Shown: one piece after another, positions 46,491-55,092 of the stretch
Numbering within the stretch: position 1 is the first letter of the stretch
Layout: each line of letters starts with the position of its first letter
Assembly (NCBI RefSeq): GCF_000379425.1
Contig: NZ_KB902181.1
Span: 1 to 64,000 of the forward strand
Reading direction: 5' to 3'
Source of the DNA: Corynebacterium lubricantis DSM 45231
GTDB lineage: Bacteria > Actinomycetota > Actinomycetes > Mycobacteriales > Mycobacteriaceae
Length of the DNA stretch: 64,000 nucleotides
The notes under the pieces: model-generated
Database searches by the model: none
The model's input: the letters and a program-made list of their open reading frames with translations, nothing else
Told to the model about the DNA's origin: nothing
Translations under genes and position numbers: made by a program

Positions 46491-47363
46491 CTAGTACGTG
46501 GTTAATCCGCGGGAGCGGAAGATGTTGCGAACGTGCTCGGTCGACTCCAGCGTCGGTGGCTTCACGTCCTCGAGCTCGTAGGTGAACCCGATGTTGCGCC
46601 ACTTGTCGGCGCCCATGTTGTGGAAGGGGAGGACCTCAACGCGCTGCACGTTGTCTTTCCACTTCTCCACAATATCGGCGACGTTGTTGACGTTTTCATC
46701 CGAATCAGTCAAGCCTGGGACCAGGACGAACCGAATCCAGACCTTCTTGCCCATCTTGTTCAGGCGATCGCCGAAGTCGATGGTGGGCTGCAGCTCGCGG
46801 CTGGTGACCCGCTTATAGGTTTCCTCATCGCCGGATTTCACGTCGAGGAGGATCAGATCGATATTGTCTAGGTCCTCGTCGGTGAGGCGGGAGCCGAGAT
46901 AGCCCGAGGTGTCAATGGTGGTGTGCACACCAGCGTCATGCACTTCCTTGAGCACGCGGCGGGTAAAGGCGATCTGGAAGAGTGGCTCGCCACCGGAGAT
47001 GGTCAGACCCCCGCCCGAAGCGTTGAATACCGGGCGGTACCGCAGGACGCGTTTGACCACGTCACCGACGGTTTCGAGGGTGCCCTCTTTCATCTCCATC
47101 GTGTCCGGATTGTGGCAGTAGAGGCAGCGCAGCGGACAACCGGACATGAACATGGTCATTCGGGTACCCGGCCCGTCCACGGCGGTGACCAATTCCCATG
47201 AGTGGACTAACCCGATATCACCGGTGCGACGCGCTTCCATCAGCTCCGGGCGAGTGAAATCATCGCTTTCAAAGTCCCCGCCGATTCCGGCGGCGACTCC
47301 GCGGACCTTCTCACCTTCCTCCGGTGAAAGTGTGACAATGCCTGTTACACCATCTTGTGCCAC
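46491..47363 (-). CDS. pflA: Pyruvate formate-lyase activating enzyme (radical SAM)
   Basis: 290 aa, GTG start. The radical-SAM cluster motif CxxxCxxC is C76-C80-C83 in SGCPLRCLYCHNPDTM. GGGLTISGGEPLFQ (SAM/substrate binding) follows. It abstracts a hydrogen from a glycine of its target to form the glycyl radical under anoxia. Compared with the 246-aa E. coli enzyme, its cysteines lie ~47 residues later because of an N-terminal extension (residues 1-48, acidic). It is the last gene of the large-subunit/glycyl-radical-subunit/pflA operon. Confidence 0.93.
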   Translation of the reverse strand: MAQDGVTGIVTLSPEEGEKVRGVAAGIGGDFESDDFTRPELMEARRTGDIGLVHSWELVTAVDGPGTRMTMFMSGCPLRCLYCHNPDTMEMKEGTLETVGDVVKRVLRYRPVFNASGGGLTISGGEPLFQIAFTRRVLKEVHDAGVHTTIDTSGYLGSRLTDEDLDNIDLILLDVKSGDEETYKRVTSRELQPTIDFGDRLNKMGKKVWIRFVLVPGLTDSDENVNNVADIVEKWKDNVQRVEVLPFHNMGADKWRNIGFTYELEDVKPPTLESTEHVRNIFRSRGLTTY

Positions 47364-47395
47364 AGTGATACCCCTAACTTAGTTGAAGATGCAGG

Positions 47396-47647
47396 TTATG
47401 CCATCTTGTGGAAAGTACGCGAGATGACGTCGCGCTGCTGTTCCTTGGTGAGCTTGACGAAGTTCACGGCGTAGCCGGACACGCGCACGGTCAGGTTGGG
47501 GTAGTTCTCTGGGTGCTCCATCGCGTCTTCGAGAGTGGACTCGTCGAGGACGTTGATGTTGGCGTGGTAGAGACCTGCCTCCATGTTGTTCTGGGTGCGT
47601 TTCGATTTCATCGAAGCCATGCGCTCGTCGAAAGTTTTAGCGGACAT
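47396..47647 (-). CDS. grcA: Separate glycyl-radical domain protein (GrcA/YfiD-like), PFL small subunit
   Basis: 83 aa. Residues 27-83 match the C-terminal end of E. coli [24 protein letters not shown], then RVSGYAV with the radical glycine at Gly58 and [16 protein letters not shown]. The first 26 residues ([18 protein letters not shown]) are an extension. It has its own AAGGAGA and ATG 35 bp after the stop of the large gene. In E. coli YfiD is a spare part for oxygen-damaged PFL. Here the adjacent PFL has no radical domain of its own, so this protein is probably an obligate subunit. Confidence 0.92.
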   Translation of the reverse strand: MSAKTFDERMASMKSKRTQNNMEAGLYHANINVLDESTLEDAMEHPENYPNLTVRVSGYAVNFVKLTKEQQRDVISRTFHKMA

Positions 47648-47682
47648 TGTGTTCTCCTTGAAGTGAAGTGTGTGAGGTTGAT

Positions 47683-49773
47683 TTATTCGCCAGTGTCCAT
47701 GATGAAGCCGGCGTCCATGATTCCCACCAGGTTGGTGATCTGCTCGTCCTTGGTGCGGCCAAGGCCCGATGGGGTGATGGTGTTGGTTAGCGAGATGCCG
47801 TCCAGCGCATCGTTGTAGTCGAGCTTGCCCACCGAGAGCATGGAGGCAACCATGCCGTGGCTGTCGGCACCGTTTTCAGGGTTAGCGCCTGGCGCGAACG
47901 GGGTGCCCGCCTCGTGGCCGGATGGGAAGGAACCGGTGTTCTTGCCGTAGACCACGTTCGAGGTAATCGTCAGGACAGACTGGGTAGGTACAGCATCGCG
48001 GTACATCGGGATGGCCTTGATCTTCTCCATCACGGTGTGGACGACGGTGGCAGCAATGTCGTCGGCGCGGTCATCGTCGTTGCCGTAGAAGGGGAACTCA
48101 CCCTCAGTCTTGTAATCGACGACCAAGCCTGTTTCGTCGCGCACTGGGTAGACCTTGGCGTACTTAATCGCAGAGAGCGAGTCAGCGACGATGGACAGGC
48201 CGGCGATGCCACAGCCCATGGTGCGCACAATGTCGGAATCGTGCAGCGCCATCTCGACGGATTCGTAGGCGTACTTGTCGTGCGCGTAGTGGATGATGTT
48301 CAGTGCCTCGACGTAGGTGCCAATGACCCAGTCCAGCATGAGCTCGTACTTTTCCCAGACCTCGTCGAAGTCCAGTGGGCCGTCGCCCTCGATGGGAGTG
48401 TGCTCGGTGGTGATCTGCTTGCCGGTCATCTCGTCGCGGCCACCGTTGATGGCGTAGAGCAGGGACTTCGCAGCGTTGACGCGCGCGCCGAAGAACTGCA
48501 TCTGCTTGCCCACGGTCATCGGGGAGACACAGCAGGCAATAGCCGCGTCGTCGCCCCAGCGGTCACGGATCTGCTTATCAGACTCGTACTGAATGGACGA
48601 GGTCTCGATGGAGATCGCGGCACAGAACTCTTTGTAACCGGAAGGCAGGTTGGAGTCCCAGAAGATGGTGATGTTTGGCTCCGGTGCAGGGCCGAGATTG
48701 CGCAGGGTTTGCAGCAGACGGAACGAGGTCTTGGTGACCTGGTGGCGGCCATCGTCGGAGAAGCCCGCATCAGACCAGGTTGCCCAGTATGGGTCGCCGG
48801 AGAAGATCTGATCGTAGTCCTCGGTGCGCAGGAAGCGCACGATACGCAGCTTAATGACGAGGGCGTCAATGATTTCCTGAGCGCCATCCTCGTCGAGCAG
48901 GCCCTTTGCCAGGTCGCGCTCGAAATAGATATCGAAGAACGCAGAGAGGCGACCGATGGACATTGCCGCGCCGTCCTGGCTCTTGACCGAGGCGAGGTAA
49001 CCGAAGTAGGTCCACTGCACAGCTTCCTTGGCAGTGGTAGCTGGACCGGAGATATCGAAGCCATAGCTCTCCGCCATGGTCTTCAGCTTCTTCAGCGCCT
49101 TGACCTGCTCGGAGTGTTCCTCGCGGTAGCGTGCCCAATTCTCGCTGAAGGGTTGATCGGCAACCTTATCCTTGGCGACCAGCTTTTCGTCGATAAGCGC
49201 ATCGACGCCATAGAGTGCCACGCGACGGTAATCGCCGATGATGCGACCGCGACCATAAGCATCGGGCAGGCCGGTAATGATGTGCGCCGAGCGTGCCGCG
49301 CGAATGCGCGGGGTGTAGATGTCGAAGACGGCATCGTTGTGGGTCTTGCGGTACTTGGTGAATGCAGTCTCGACTGCAGGGTTGACTTCCTTGCCGGCCT
49401 CTTTCACTGCTTGCCTGACCATGCGGTAACCGCCGTTTGGCATCATCGCGCGCTTAAGTGGCGTATCGGTCTGCAGGCCGACGATCACGTTATCGTCGTC
49501 GGAGATAAAGCCTGCGTCAAAGGCATCGATGTCCGCTGGGGTATCGGTGTCCACGTCGTAGACGCGACGCTCGCGCTCGACGGAGAGATAGTTCTTTTCT
49601 AGATGGTCCCAGGTGCGGAGCGTCTTCTCCGTCGGCCCCGACAGGAATGCAGCGTCGCCGTCATAGGGGGTGTAATTGCGCTGGACGAAGTCACGAACGT
49701 TGATTTCGTCGGTCCAGGGGCCTTCATCGAAGCCTTCCCAAGCTTGCTGGGTGGAAGTGGTGACAACAGTCAC
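47683..49773 (-). CDS. pflB: Pyruvate formate-lyase catalytic protein lacking the glycyl-radical domain
   Basis: 696 aa from GTG 49773 (GAAAGGAA 7 nt upstream); the first matched block is [19 protein letters not shown]. It converts pyruvate and CoA to acetyl-CoA and formate. Active-site Cys414-Cys415 ([12 protein letters not shown]) and the barrel blocks [22 protein letters not shown] and [16 protein letters not shown] are intact. E. coli PFL is 760 aa with radical Gly734. This protein stops at AGFIMDTGE, just before the radical domain, which is encoded by the next gene. The stop is followed by a new ribosome binding site, so this is a gene split, not a frameshift. Confidence 0.94.
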   Translation of the reverse strand: MTVVTTSTQQAWEGFDEGPWTDEINVRDFVQRNYTPYDGDAAFLSGPTEKTLRTWDHLEKNYLSVERERRVYDVDTDTPADIDAFDAGFISDDDNVIVGLQTDTPLKRAMMPNGGYRMVRQAVKEAGKEVNPAVETAFTKYRKTHNDAVFDIYTPRIRAARSAHIITGLPDAYGRGRIIGDYRRVALYGVDALIDEKLVAKDKVADQPFSENWARYREEHSEQVKALKKLKTMAESYGFDISGPATTAKEAVQWTYFGYLASVKSQDGAAMSIGRLSAFFDIYFERDLAKGLLDEDGAQEIIDALVIKLRIVRFLRTEDYDQIFSGDPYWATWSDAGFSDDGRHQVTKTSFRLLQTLRNLGPAPEPNITIFWDSNLPSGYKEFCAAISIETSSIQYESDKQIRDRWGDDAAIACCVSPMTVGKQMQFFGARVNAAKSLLYAINGGRDEMTGKQITTEHTPIEGDGPLDFDEVWEKYELMLDWVIGTYVEALNIIHYAHDKYAYESVEMALHDSDIVRTMGCGIAGLSIVADSLSAIKYAKVYPVRDETGLVVDYKTEGEFPFYGNDDDRADDIAATVVHTVMEKIKAIPMYRDAVPTQSVLTITSNVVYGKNTGSFPSGHEAGTPFAPGANPENGADSHGMVASMLSVGKLDYNDALDGISLTNTITPSGLGRTKDEQITNLVGIMDAGFIMDTGE

Positions 49774-49870
49774 GTCTGGGTTCCTTTCGCGAGGATGTTT
49801 AGTTGAGCTGGGGTGGAGTTCACGCTCTATCATCCAAACAACACGGAGCGCGCCCGCCACGTTCACTACA

Positions 49871-49924
49871 ATTATATAGGTAATACCTTTTTGGGGTACC
49901 CCCTTAGAAGTGACCATAATCACT
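49871..49924 (-). promoter_or_regulatory. pfl operon promoter with CRP/GlxR-like box and nested palindromes
   Basis: Leftward -10 TATAAT occupies 49871-49876, giving a leader of about 90 nt. Upstream lie AGGTAATACCT (49878-49888), GGGGTACCCC (49893-49902, over the -35 position) and AGTGACCATAATCACT (49909-49924). The last has the GTGA-N6-TCAC symmetry of CRP/GlxR operators, about 50 bp before the likely start. Confidence 0.6.
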
Positions 49925-49962
49925 GGTAAACCTATTAACTGATACATCCCACTCTAGCCCCA

Positions 49963-50001
49963 AGACAAAGCCCGGTCCACCGAATGAACGGTGGGCCGGG
50001 C
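49963..50001 (-). terminator. Rho-independent terminator after ndh
   Basis: Read leftward: GCCCGGCCCACCG, loop TTCATT, CGGTGGACCGGGC and TTTGTCTT. The stem has one mismatched position. It stands ~40 bp after the ndh stop and separates ndh from the pfl promoter. Confidence 0.85.
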
Positions 50002-50038
50002 AGTGATGTTGCTTTAGGTGGCGCAGATTACTTTGTGT

Positions 50039-51445
50039 TTACTGCTCGCCAAATTTCGAAGTGTCGCGGATTTCTGCATGCGCCAGCTCAGAATCAGCAA
50101 GGGAGCGCTTCAGCTTCAAAAAGCCGGTGCGACCGTGCATCTGCTGAGAGGTGGTAGCCAGGTTGTAGCGACGTGGCGAGAGAGCGTTGAGGCCCCAGGT
50201 GAACATGGAGACCAGGCGGTTACGGAAGCCAACCAGGAACATCACGTGCACAACGAGCCACATGATCCAGCCCAGGAAGCCGGTGACCTCAACCTTGCCC
50301 ATCTTCACCACGGCGGAGAAGCGGGAAACAATGGCCATGGAGCCCTTGTCGAAGTACTTGAAAGGCTCGCGCTGATCTGGGGTCTGATCCTCGTTGACCT
50401 GATTCTTGATGGCTTCAGCGGCGTACTCGCCACTCTGGATTGCCACCTGAGCAACACCAGGAAGACGATCAAGGCCCATCATGTCGCCCACGACGAAGAC
50501 GTTGCGCTCGTCGCCGACCGACAGGTCTGGGTTCACTGGGACGCGGCCAGCGCGGTCGACCTCGAGGCCAGTCTGCTCAGCGATAAGCTTGCCCAGTGGG
50601 GAAGCGGCCACACCAGCGGACCAGATCTTGGTGCGGGAGTAGATGGTGGTTTCCTCGTTGGACTTGGTGTCCTTAAAGGTCACTGTTTCTTCGTCGACGT
50701 TGGTCACCATGGCGTTGAGGCGAACGGTAACGCCGAGCTTCTCCAGCTGGCGCTGTGCATTTCGGCCCAGACGCTTGCCGAATGGAGGCAGCACCTGAGG
50801 CGCGCCGTCGAGCAGGATGACCTTTGCCTGAGAAGGCTCAAAGTTAGAGAAGTTGTCCTTGAAGCTACGTGTTGCCATCTCAGCGATCTGGCCAGCCATC
50901 TCCACACCGGTTGGGCCGGCACCGACGACGACGAAGGTAAGCAAACGCTCGACCTCTTCAGGGGTCTCTGCGACCTCTGCACGTTCGAAAGCGCCGACGA
51001 TGCGCGCGCGAAGTTCCAGTGCGTTGTCCAAAGTCTTCAGACCTGGGGCGAATTCAGCAAAGTGATCATTGCCGAAGTAGGACTGGCCGGCGCCTGCAGC
51101 AACGATCAAAGAGTCGTATTCGTACTCCTGAGTGCGGGAAGGCAGATCGACGGTGACAGTCTTTGCCTCAACGTTGATGTCGCTGACATCGCCCTTGACT
51201 ACGGAAGCGTTTTGCTGCTTAGACAGAATCTGACGGGTGGAGCCGGCGATCTCGCCGGAAGAAAGGATGCCCGTAGCCACCTGGTACAGCAGTGGCTGGA
51301 AGAGGTGGTGGTTGCTGCGGGAGATCAGGGTGACGTCTACTTCTGCATCAGCGAGCTTTTGGGCGGCAAAAAGACCACCGAAGCCAGAACCGATGATAAC
51401 TACATGATGGCGGCTGCCAGCAGGCCGGTATGGCTTGTCAGACAA
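50039..51445 (-). CDS. ndh: Type II NADH dehydrogenase (non-proton-pumping)
   Basis: 468 aa, TTG start with AAGGAG upstream. It oxidises NADH and reduces menaquinone at the membrane face. FAD-binding VVIIGSGFGGLFAAQKL is at the N-terminus, the NADH-binding VVVGAGPTGVEMAGQIAEM near residue 175 and the second FAD motif VFVVGDMMGLDRLPGVAQVA near 318. The C-terminal ~90 residues include a hydrophobic stretch (FLGWIMWLVVHVMFLVGF) for membrane attachment. In C. glutamicum ndh is likewise followed divergently by ufaA. Confidence 0.94.
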   Translation of the reverse strand: MSDKPYRPAGSRHHVVIIGSGFGGLFAAQKLADAEVDVTLISRSNHHLFQPLLYQVATGILSSGEIAGSTRQILSKQQNASVVKGDVSDINVEAKTVTVDLPSRTQEYEYDSLIVAAGAGQSYFGNDHFAEFAPGLKTLDNALELRARIVGAFERAEVAETPEEVERLLTFVVVGAGPTGVEMAGQIAEMATRSFKDNFSNFEPSQAKVILLDGAPQVLPPFGKRLGRNAQRQLEKLGVTVRLNAMVTNVDEETVTFKDTKSNEETTIYSRTKIWSAGVAASPLGKLIAEQTGLEVDRAGRVPVNPDLSVGDERNVFVVGDMMGLDRLPGVAQVAIQSGEYAAEAIKNQVNEDQTPDQREPFKYFDKGSMAIVSRFSAVVKMGKVEVTGFLGWIMWLVVHVMFLVGFRNRLVSMFTWGLNALSPRRYNLATTSQQMHGRTGFLKLKRSLADSELAHAEIRDTSKFGEQ

Positions 51446-51620
51446 AGTGACACTCCTTGTATTTAAGTATTGCTCCGGGTATTTTCAGGCCACATGCCAG
51501 TTTAGCGATTGGCTTAAACTTGCGCTGACCGTTACAGCGATTAATCATACGCTCATACGGTTTAATCGCGACCCACGCGCCTGCCAAAGAATGTTAATCG
51601 GCCGGTATATGGTAGTTGGC

Positions 51621-52937
51621 GTGATCAACCCTCCCCACACTCGCGCACTCGATACCGATATGTGGCCCGGCGTAGCGTCGGTCCCAGACGGATTTGGCAT
51701 GAAAGTGCGGAGCCGTTTGGCAGAGGCGCAATTTGCCCGTGCCGTCGCAGCGGCTGGGCTGCACCTACGCGTTGACGAGTCGGACACAACACCTGACCTC
51801 GTCATTGAGTATCCGGAACTGTTTAACCGCCTCGCTGAGGGCGGCTGGGTTGGCCTGGCCGAGGGCTACCTCGCAGGAGAGTGGCGGACCGAAACCCCCG
51901 AGGACCTCGCCAGAGTTCTCAAGGAGCTGCTCTCGGCCAATTATCGCCCGAGGACTACTCGCATCGATCCGAACAGCACATTCGTCGGAGGAGAGATTCC
52001 GCCGGAACTCGTGGCTCGTTACTCAGGCGATGGCATGAGCTCATTCGCCGGCCGCTTCGCCACTGGCGTACCGACGACGCAGCGCATCAAAGCCGATTCG
52101 CATGTCCGGGGCGCGGGACGAGGCAACGAACCGGCCACCCATTTCATCGATGTGACCGAGATCAGCGAACCCGTCGACGTGGAGCGCGCCGATCTTGGCG
52201 ATGCCCAACGTCGCAGCGTGGAAGCAATCCTCGAGACACTGTCGGTCGGGCCGGGAAGCCACGTATTGGAATATCCGTCGGCGGGTGGCGCGTTCGCTAT
52301 CGCCGCGGCGCAGCAGCGCGCGACAGTAGATACTGTCACATCGGATCCCGCAGTCTCCGCGGCGATCAGTGAAAGGTTCACGTTCGCCGGGGTTTCTGAG
52401 GCAGTGCACACAGAGCTTCTCGACGACGCCTCGTTGAACCCTGGCTCGTGGCACGGCAGGTACGACGGCATCGCCAGCATGGAAAAGCTAGAAACCTTGG
52501 GGCATCAGCAACGCGCGGGATATCTCTCAGCAATCGATCGACTCCTAGCTCCAGGCGGGCGCGTTGGGCTGCAGTCGGTGGTAGCGACGGATCTGATGAA
52601 TCAGGCAGGCTCGGCGTCTCTCGAGTCGCTGCGGGCGTATGTGTGGCCAGCGCTGGACTATCCTACGGTCGAAGGTTTTCGGCAACTCGTCGATAAGCGA
52701 ACTGGCCTGCGAGTTGTTGGCGAAGTGCATGCCCCGAAGCACCTCGAGCTGACGTTAAGGCTGCAGCGAAAGATGTTCACTGGTCAGCTCCGCGAGGCAG
52801 CGGCCGACGGGTTCGATGTGGTGTATCGCCGACTGTGGATCTGGCAATTATCGTTGCGGGAGGCGCTGGCTGCGCTGGGGATGATTGACGTGGTGCAGTT
52901 TACGCTGACGCACCGCCACCGAGGTGGCAGGCGCTAG
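51621..52937 (+). CDS. ufaA: Cyclopropane-fatty-acid-synthase-like methyltransferase UfaA
   Basis: 438 aa from GTG 51621; TATGGT (51608-51613) lies 7 nt upstream, so leaderless. N-terminal lipid-acceptor region (AEGGWVGLAEGYLAGEW) and a C-terminal SAM fold with the CFA-type SMEKLETLGHQQRAGYL (family has SVEMIEAVG). In mycobacteria UfaA1 methylates oleoyl chains toward tuberculostearate; position next to ndh matches C. glutamicum. Motif I reads LEYPSAGGAFAIAAA (residues 216-230) instead of LEIGxGWGG, so SAM binding may be weakened. An inactive homologue is possible. Confidence 0.82.
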   Translation: MINPPHTRALDTDMWPGVASVPDGFGMKVRSRLAEAQFARAVAAAGLHLRVDESDTTPDLVIEYPELFNRLAEGGWVGLAEGYLAGEWRTETPEDLARVLKELLSANYRPRTTRIDPNSTFVGGEIPPELVARYSGDGMSSFAGRFATGVPTTQRIKADSHVRGAGRGNEPATHFIDVTEISEPVDVERADLGDAQRRSVEAILETLSVGPGSHVLEYPSAGGAFAIAAAQQRATVDTVTSDPAVSAAISERFTFAGVSEAVHTELLDDASLNPGSWHGRYDGIASMEKLETLGHQQRAGYLSAIDRLLAPGGRVGLQSVVATDLMNQAGSASLESLRAYVWPALDYPTVEGFRQLVDKRTGLRVVGEVHAPKHLELTLRLQRKMFTGQLREAAADGFDVVYRRLWIWQLSLREALAALGMIDVVQFTLTHRHRGGRR

Positions 52938-52949
52938 CGCGATCGGGAC

Positions 52950-53372
52950 CTAGTTGCCGACGTTGAAGAACCAGTGGGTGCCGAACTTGTCTTGCAGCAT
53001 GCCGAAGGACGCGCCCCACGGGACCTGGCCGAAAGGCATGCTGATCTCGGAATCTGCGCTGAGCTGATCCCACCAACCCTGAATCTGTTCGAGGTCTTCT
53101 GGGCCGCCGGTGATGGCCACGGGAGTGTCATTGCCAAGGATAAGTTCTTGCGCGTCAGGGGAGTCAGAGGCAAAGAGGATGGGCTCGCCGTTAACGCGCA
53201 GCTCTGCGTGCATGACGAGGTCGAGGTTTTCGGCTCCACCGACTTCTTCAGCGGTGTGGACCTGGTCGAATTTCATGATCTGGAGTTCTCCGCCGAACAC
53301 CGAGTTGTACAGCTCCATTGCCTGGGCTGCGGTGCCTGGAAAACGTCGGTACGAAGTAAATTGTGCGGTCAT
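52950..53372 (-). CDS. VOC-family (PhnB/glyoxalase-like) protein
   Basis: 140 aa from ATG 53372; the longer frame upstream has no homology. Typical PhnB-type fold: SYRRFPGTAAQAMELYNSVFGG, then VMHAELRVNGEPILFASD and GASFGMLQDKFGTHWFFNV. Such proteins are usually dimers of two VOC modules; substrate unknown and the annotation demethylmenaquinone methyltransferase should not be applied. Convergent with ufaA with a 12-bp gap. Confidence 0.85.
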   Translation of the reverse strand: MTAQFTSYRRFPGTAAQAMELYNSVFGGELQIMKFDQVHTAEEVGGAENLDLVMHAELRVNGEPILFASDSPDAQELILGNDTPVAITGGPEDLEQIQGWWDQLSADSEISMPFGQVPWGASFGMLQDKFGTHWFFNVGN

Positions 53373-53395
53373 GGAGGCCAGTGTAGACCTGCGAA

Positions 53396-54466
53396 TTAAT
53401 TCATGCTGCGCAGCAATTCCTGATAGTTTTCGATCGCCGTCTCCAGCATTGTGAGATCCAGTGATTCGTCCACCGCATGCATCTGGGAGCGCTCGCCTGG
53501 GCCCCAAATTACTACACTTGAGCTGGGGAAACGCTGATGCAATACGGCTCCGTCGGTGACATAGGTTTGTGGGCCCGCGTCAGTGTGGCTTGCCAACACT
53601 TCCAATTGGGTGTGCGGCCTCAGTGGTGGGAGATCAGCCACGGTTTCTACGGTGAGGCGCCCATCGTCGCCACACAGCTCACGCAGCCAGTTTTTGAATG
53701 GTTGCGAGCTCCCAACGGTGCGGATGTCGAGGACGAGTTCGGCAGATTCTGGGACGATATTGGGCGACGTGCCGCCGGAAATGGTGCCCAGGCTGATCGT
53801 GTCGGCGCCGAGGTAATCGTCGTGACGCGCGGGGAATTTATCAAGCTTGGCGACGATCCGCTCGCATAACAACTGGATGGCGTTGACGCCCAGCTCTGGT
53901 GTCGAGGCGTGTGCGGACGTTCCCGTCGCCGTGACCTTGAACCAATTGGCACCGCGGTGGCCCAGGGAATATTCGTTATCCGTGGGCTCGGGAATGATGA
54001 TCAGGCGCGGGTCGGGCAGAGGCAGGGCTGGGGCCGCATCGCTAGCACCGAGGATGCCTACCTCCTCGTCGGCGGTAAGTAGGAGACCGGCCGAAAAACC
54101 CTGTTCATTGGCATAAAGCAACGCTGCGACGGCGGCTGCGATGCCACCTTTCATATCAACGCTGCCGCGCCCATGGACGCGACCATCAGCGACAACGCCG
54201 GAGAACGGGTCGCGCGACCACAGAGCGGGGTTACCGGGAGGCACAACGTCGACGTGGCAGGCAAAGAGCACCTCCGGTGCCTCGTCCGTAGCCATGAGAG
54301 TCCACGGGTAGCGCGTGCCGCCGTCGCGGAGAATGAAGGACCCTCGCTCGTTCAAGAACTTTGCGACGATTTGCTGTAGCTCACGCTGGGCTTCAGGCTG
54401 GCCGGATACCGTATCTTTTTGGATCAGCTCGCTCAATAGCGGTATTACGTTATGTAAACTACTCAC
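53396..54466 (-). CDS. M20-family metallopeptidase / deacylase
   Basis: 356 aa from GTG 54466. Zinc-site residues in order: His in ACHVDVVPPG, Asp in GRGSVDMKGG, Glu-Glu in TADEEVGILGA, Glu in IPEPTDNEYSLG, His in SQMHAVDES. The insertion dimer domain lies between about 165 and 270. Family includes ArgE, DapE and CPG2; DapE-like identity is possible but not provable. TAAAAT at 54475-54480 lies 8 nt before the GTG, so the mRNA is probably leaderless. Confidence 0.85.
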   Translation of the reverse strand: MSSLHNVIPLLSELIQKDTVSGQPEAQRELQQIVAKFLNERGSFILRDGGTRYPWTLMATDEAPEVLFACHVDVVPPGNPALWSRDPFSGVVADGRVHGRGSVDMKGGIAAAVAALLYANEQGFSAGLLLTADEEVGILGASDAAPALPLPDPRLIIIPEPTDNEYSLGHRGANWFKVTATGTSAHASTPELGVNAIQLLCERIVAKLDKFPARHDDYLGADTISLGTISGGTSPNIVPESAELVLDIRTVGSSQPFKNWLRELCGDDGRLTVETVADLPPLRPHTQLEVLASHTDAGPQTYVTDGAVLHQRFPSSSVVIWGPGERSQMHAVDESLDLTMLETAIENYQELLRSMN

Positions 54467-54510
54467 GAGGAACCATTTTAGCCGCCATTTTCGGGCGTAC
54501 CCTAGGTGGC

Positions 54511-55011
54511 ATGCCACAAGATAAAACAGGCCGCATTGAAAACGGCTCGCTCATCATTCCTGTCGAATTTGATTATCCGCAGCAGGCGGTGTGGGACTTC
54601 GTCACCACATCGGACACACTCGTCACGTTCTATGGTGCCTTCACGGGAGACCCGGCCTCGGGCGAGGTCGAACTCGCCATGGTCGAAGCACCCGACAATC
54701 CGGGCAAGGTTACGATCAATCGCTGCGAGGCTCCGGATCTACTCGATGTGCATATCTACGATCCGAACGGCGCACCGTGGTCGCTGATCCTGAAGTTTCA
54801 GCCCATCGACGAGACGCGCACCCGCGTGGAGTTTATTCAGGACATCGTTGGCTTTGAGTCGATGGCCGCCGACGTCGGCGCGGGTTGGGAGTTTTATCTG
54901 GAACGCTGGAAAGTGGCGATGGCGGGAGGGGACGTCAATGAGATTGTGTGGGAAGACTACGCGCCGTTGGCAAAGCAGTATGAGCCAGAGGTACCGCCGG
55001 TAAAATCTTAG
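54511..55011 (+). CDS. SRPBCC-family (START-like) protein
   Basis: 166 aa from ATG 54511. The N-terminal IIPVEFDYPQQAVWDFVTTSDTLVTFYG and later TRVEFIQDIVGFES and GAGWEFYLERWKVAMAGG are characteristic of the AHSA1/START-like fold with a hydrophobic ligand cavity. Ligand unknown. TACCCT (54498-54503) ends 7 nt upstream; the gene is divergent from the M20 gene, 44 bp between start codons. Confidence 0.85.
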   Translation: MPQDKTGRIENGSLIIPVEFDYPQQAVWDFVTTSDTLVTFYGAFTGDPASGEVELAMVEAPDNPGKVTINRCEAPDLLDVHIYDPNGAPWSLILKFQPIDETRTRVEFIQDIVGFESMAADVGAGWEFYLERWKVAMAGGDVNEIVWEDYAPLAKQYEPEVPPVKS

Positions 55012-55016
55012 TTGAC

Positions 55017-55085
55017 ATAATGTACATTATCGGACAATTGCCGGAGAGGGACAATGTCCCCAATTACGTCAATGTGACGTAATTA
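55017..55085. repeat. Three successive palindromes in a convergent intergenic gap
   Basis: In 82 bp between two convergent genes: ATAATGTACATTAT (55017-55030, perfect), GGGACAATGTCCC (about 55048-55060) and AATTACGTCA-ATG-TGACGTAATT (about 55062-55084, 10-bp arms). None is followed by a T-run on either strand, so they are not standard terminators. Confidence 0.7.
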
Positions 55086-55092
55086 CTTGGGA

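Noticed and set aside
47648..47685. PFL split as a frameshift or sequencing error
   Set aside because: The large gene ends at a natural domain boundary, the 35-bp gap has no leftover homology, and the small gene has its own AAGGAGA, ATG and a 26-residue N-terminal extension not present in normal PFL. A deliberate gene split explains this better.
47857..49602. 581-aa rightward frame opposite pflB, and a 482-aa frame opposite ndh (50018-51466)
   Set aside because: Antisense shadows without homology; the minus-strand enzymes have all catalytic residues.
55062..55084. Rho-independent terminator
   Set aside because: The stem is strong enough but no T-run follows on either strand.
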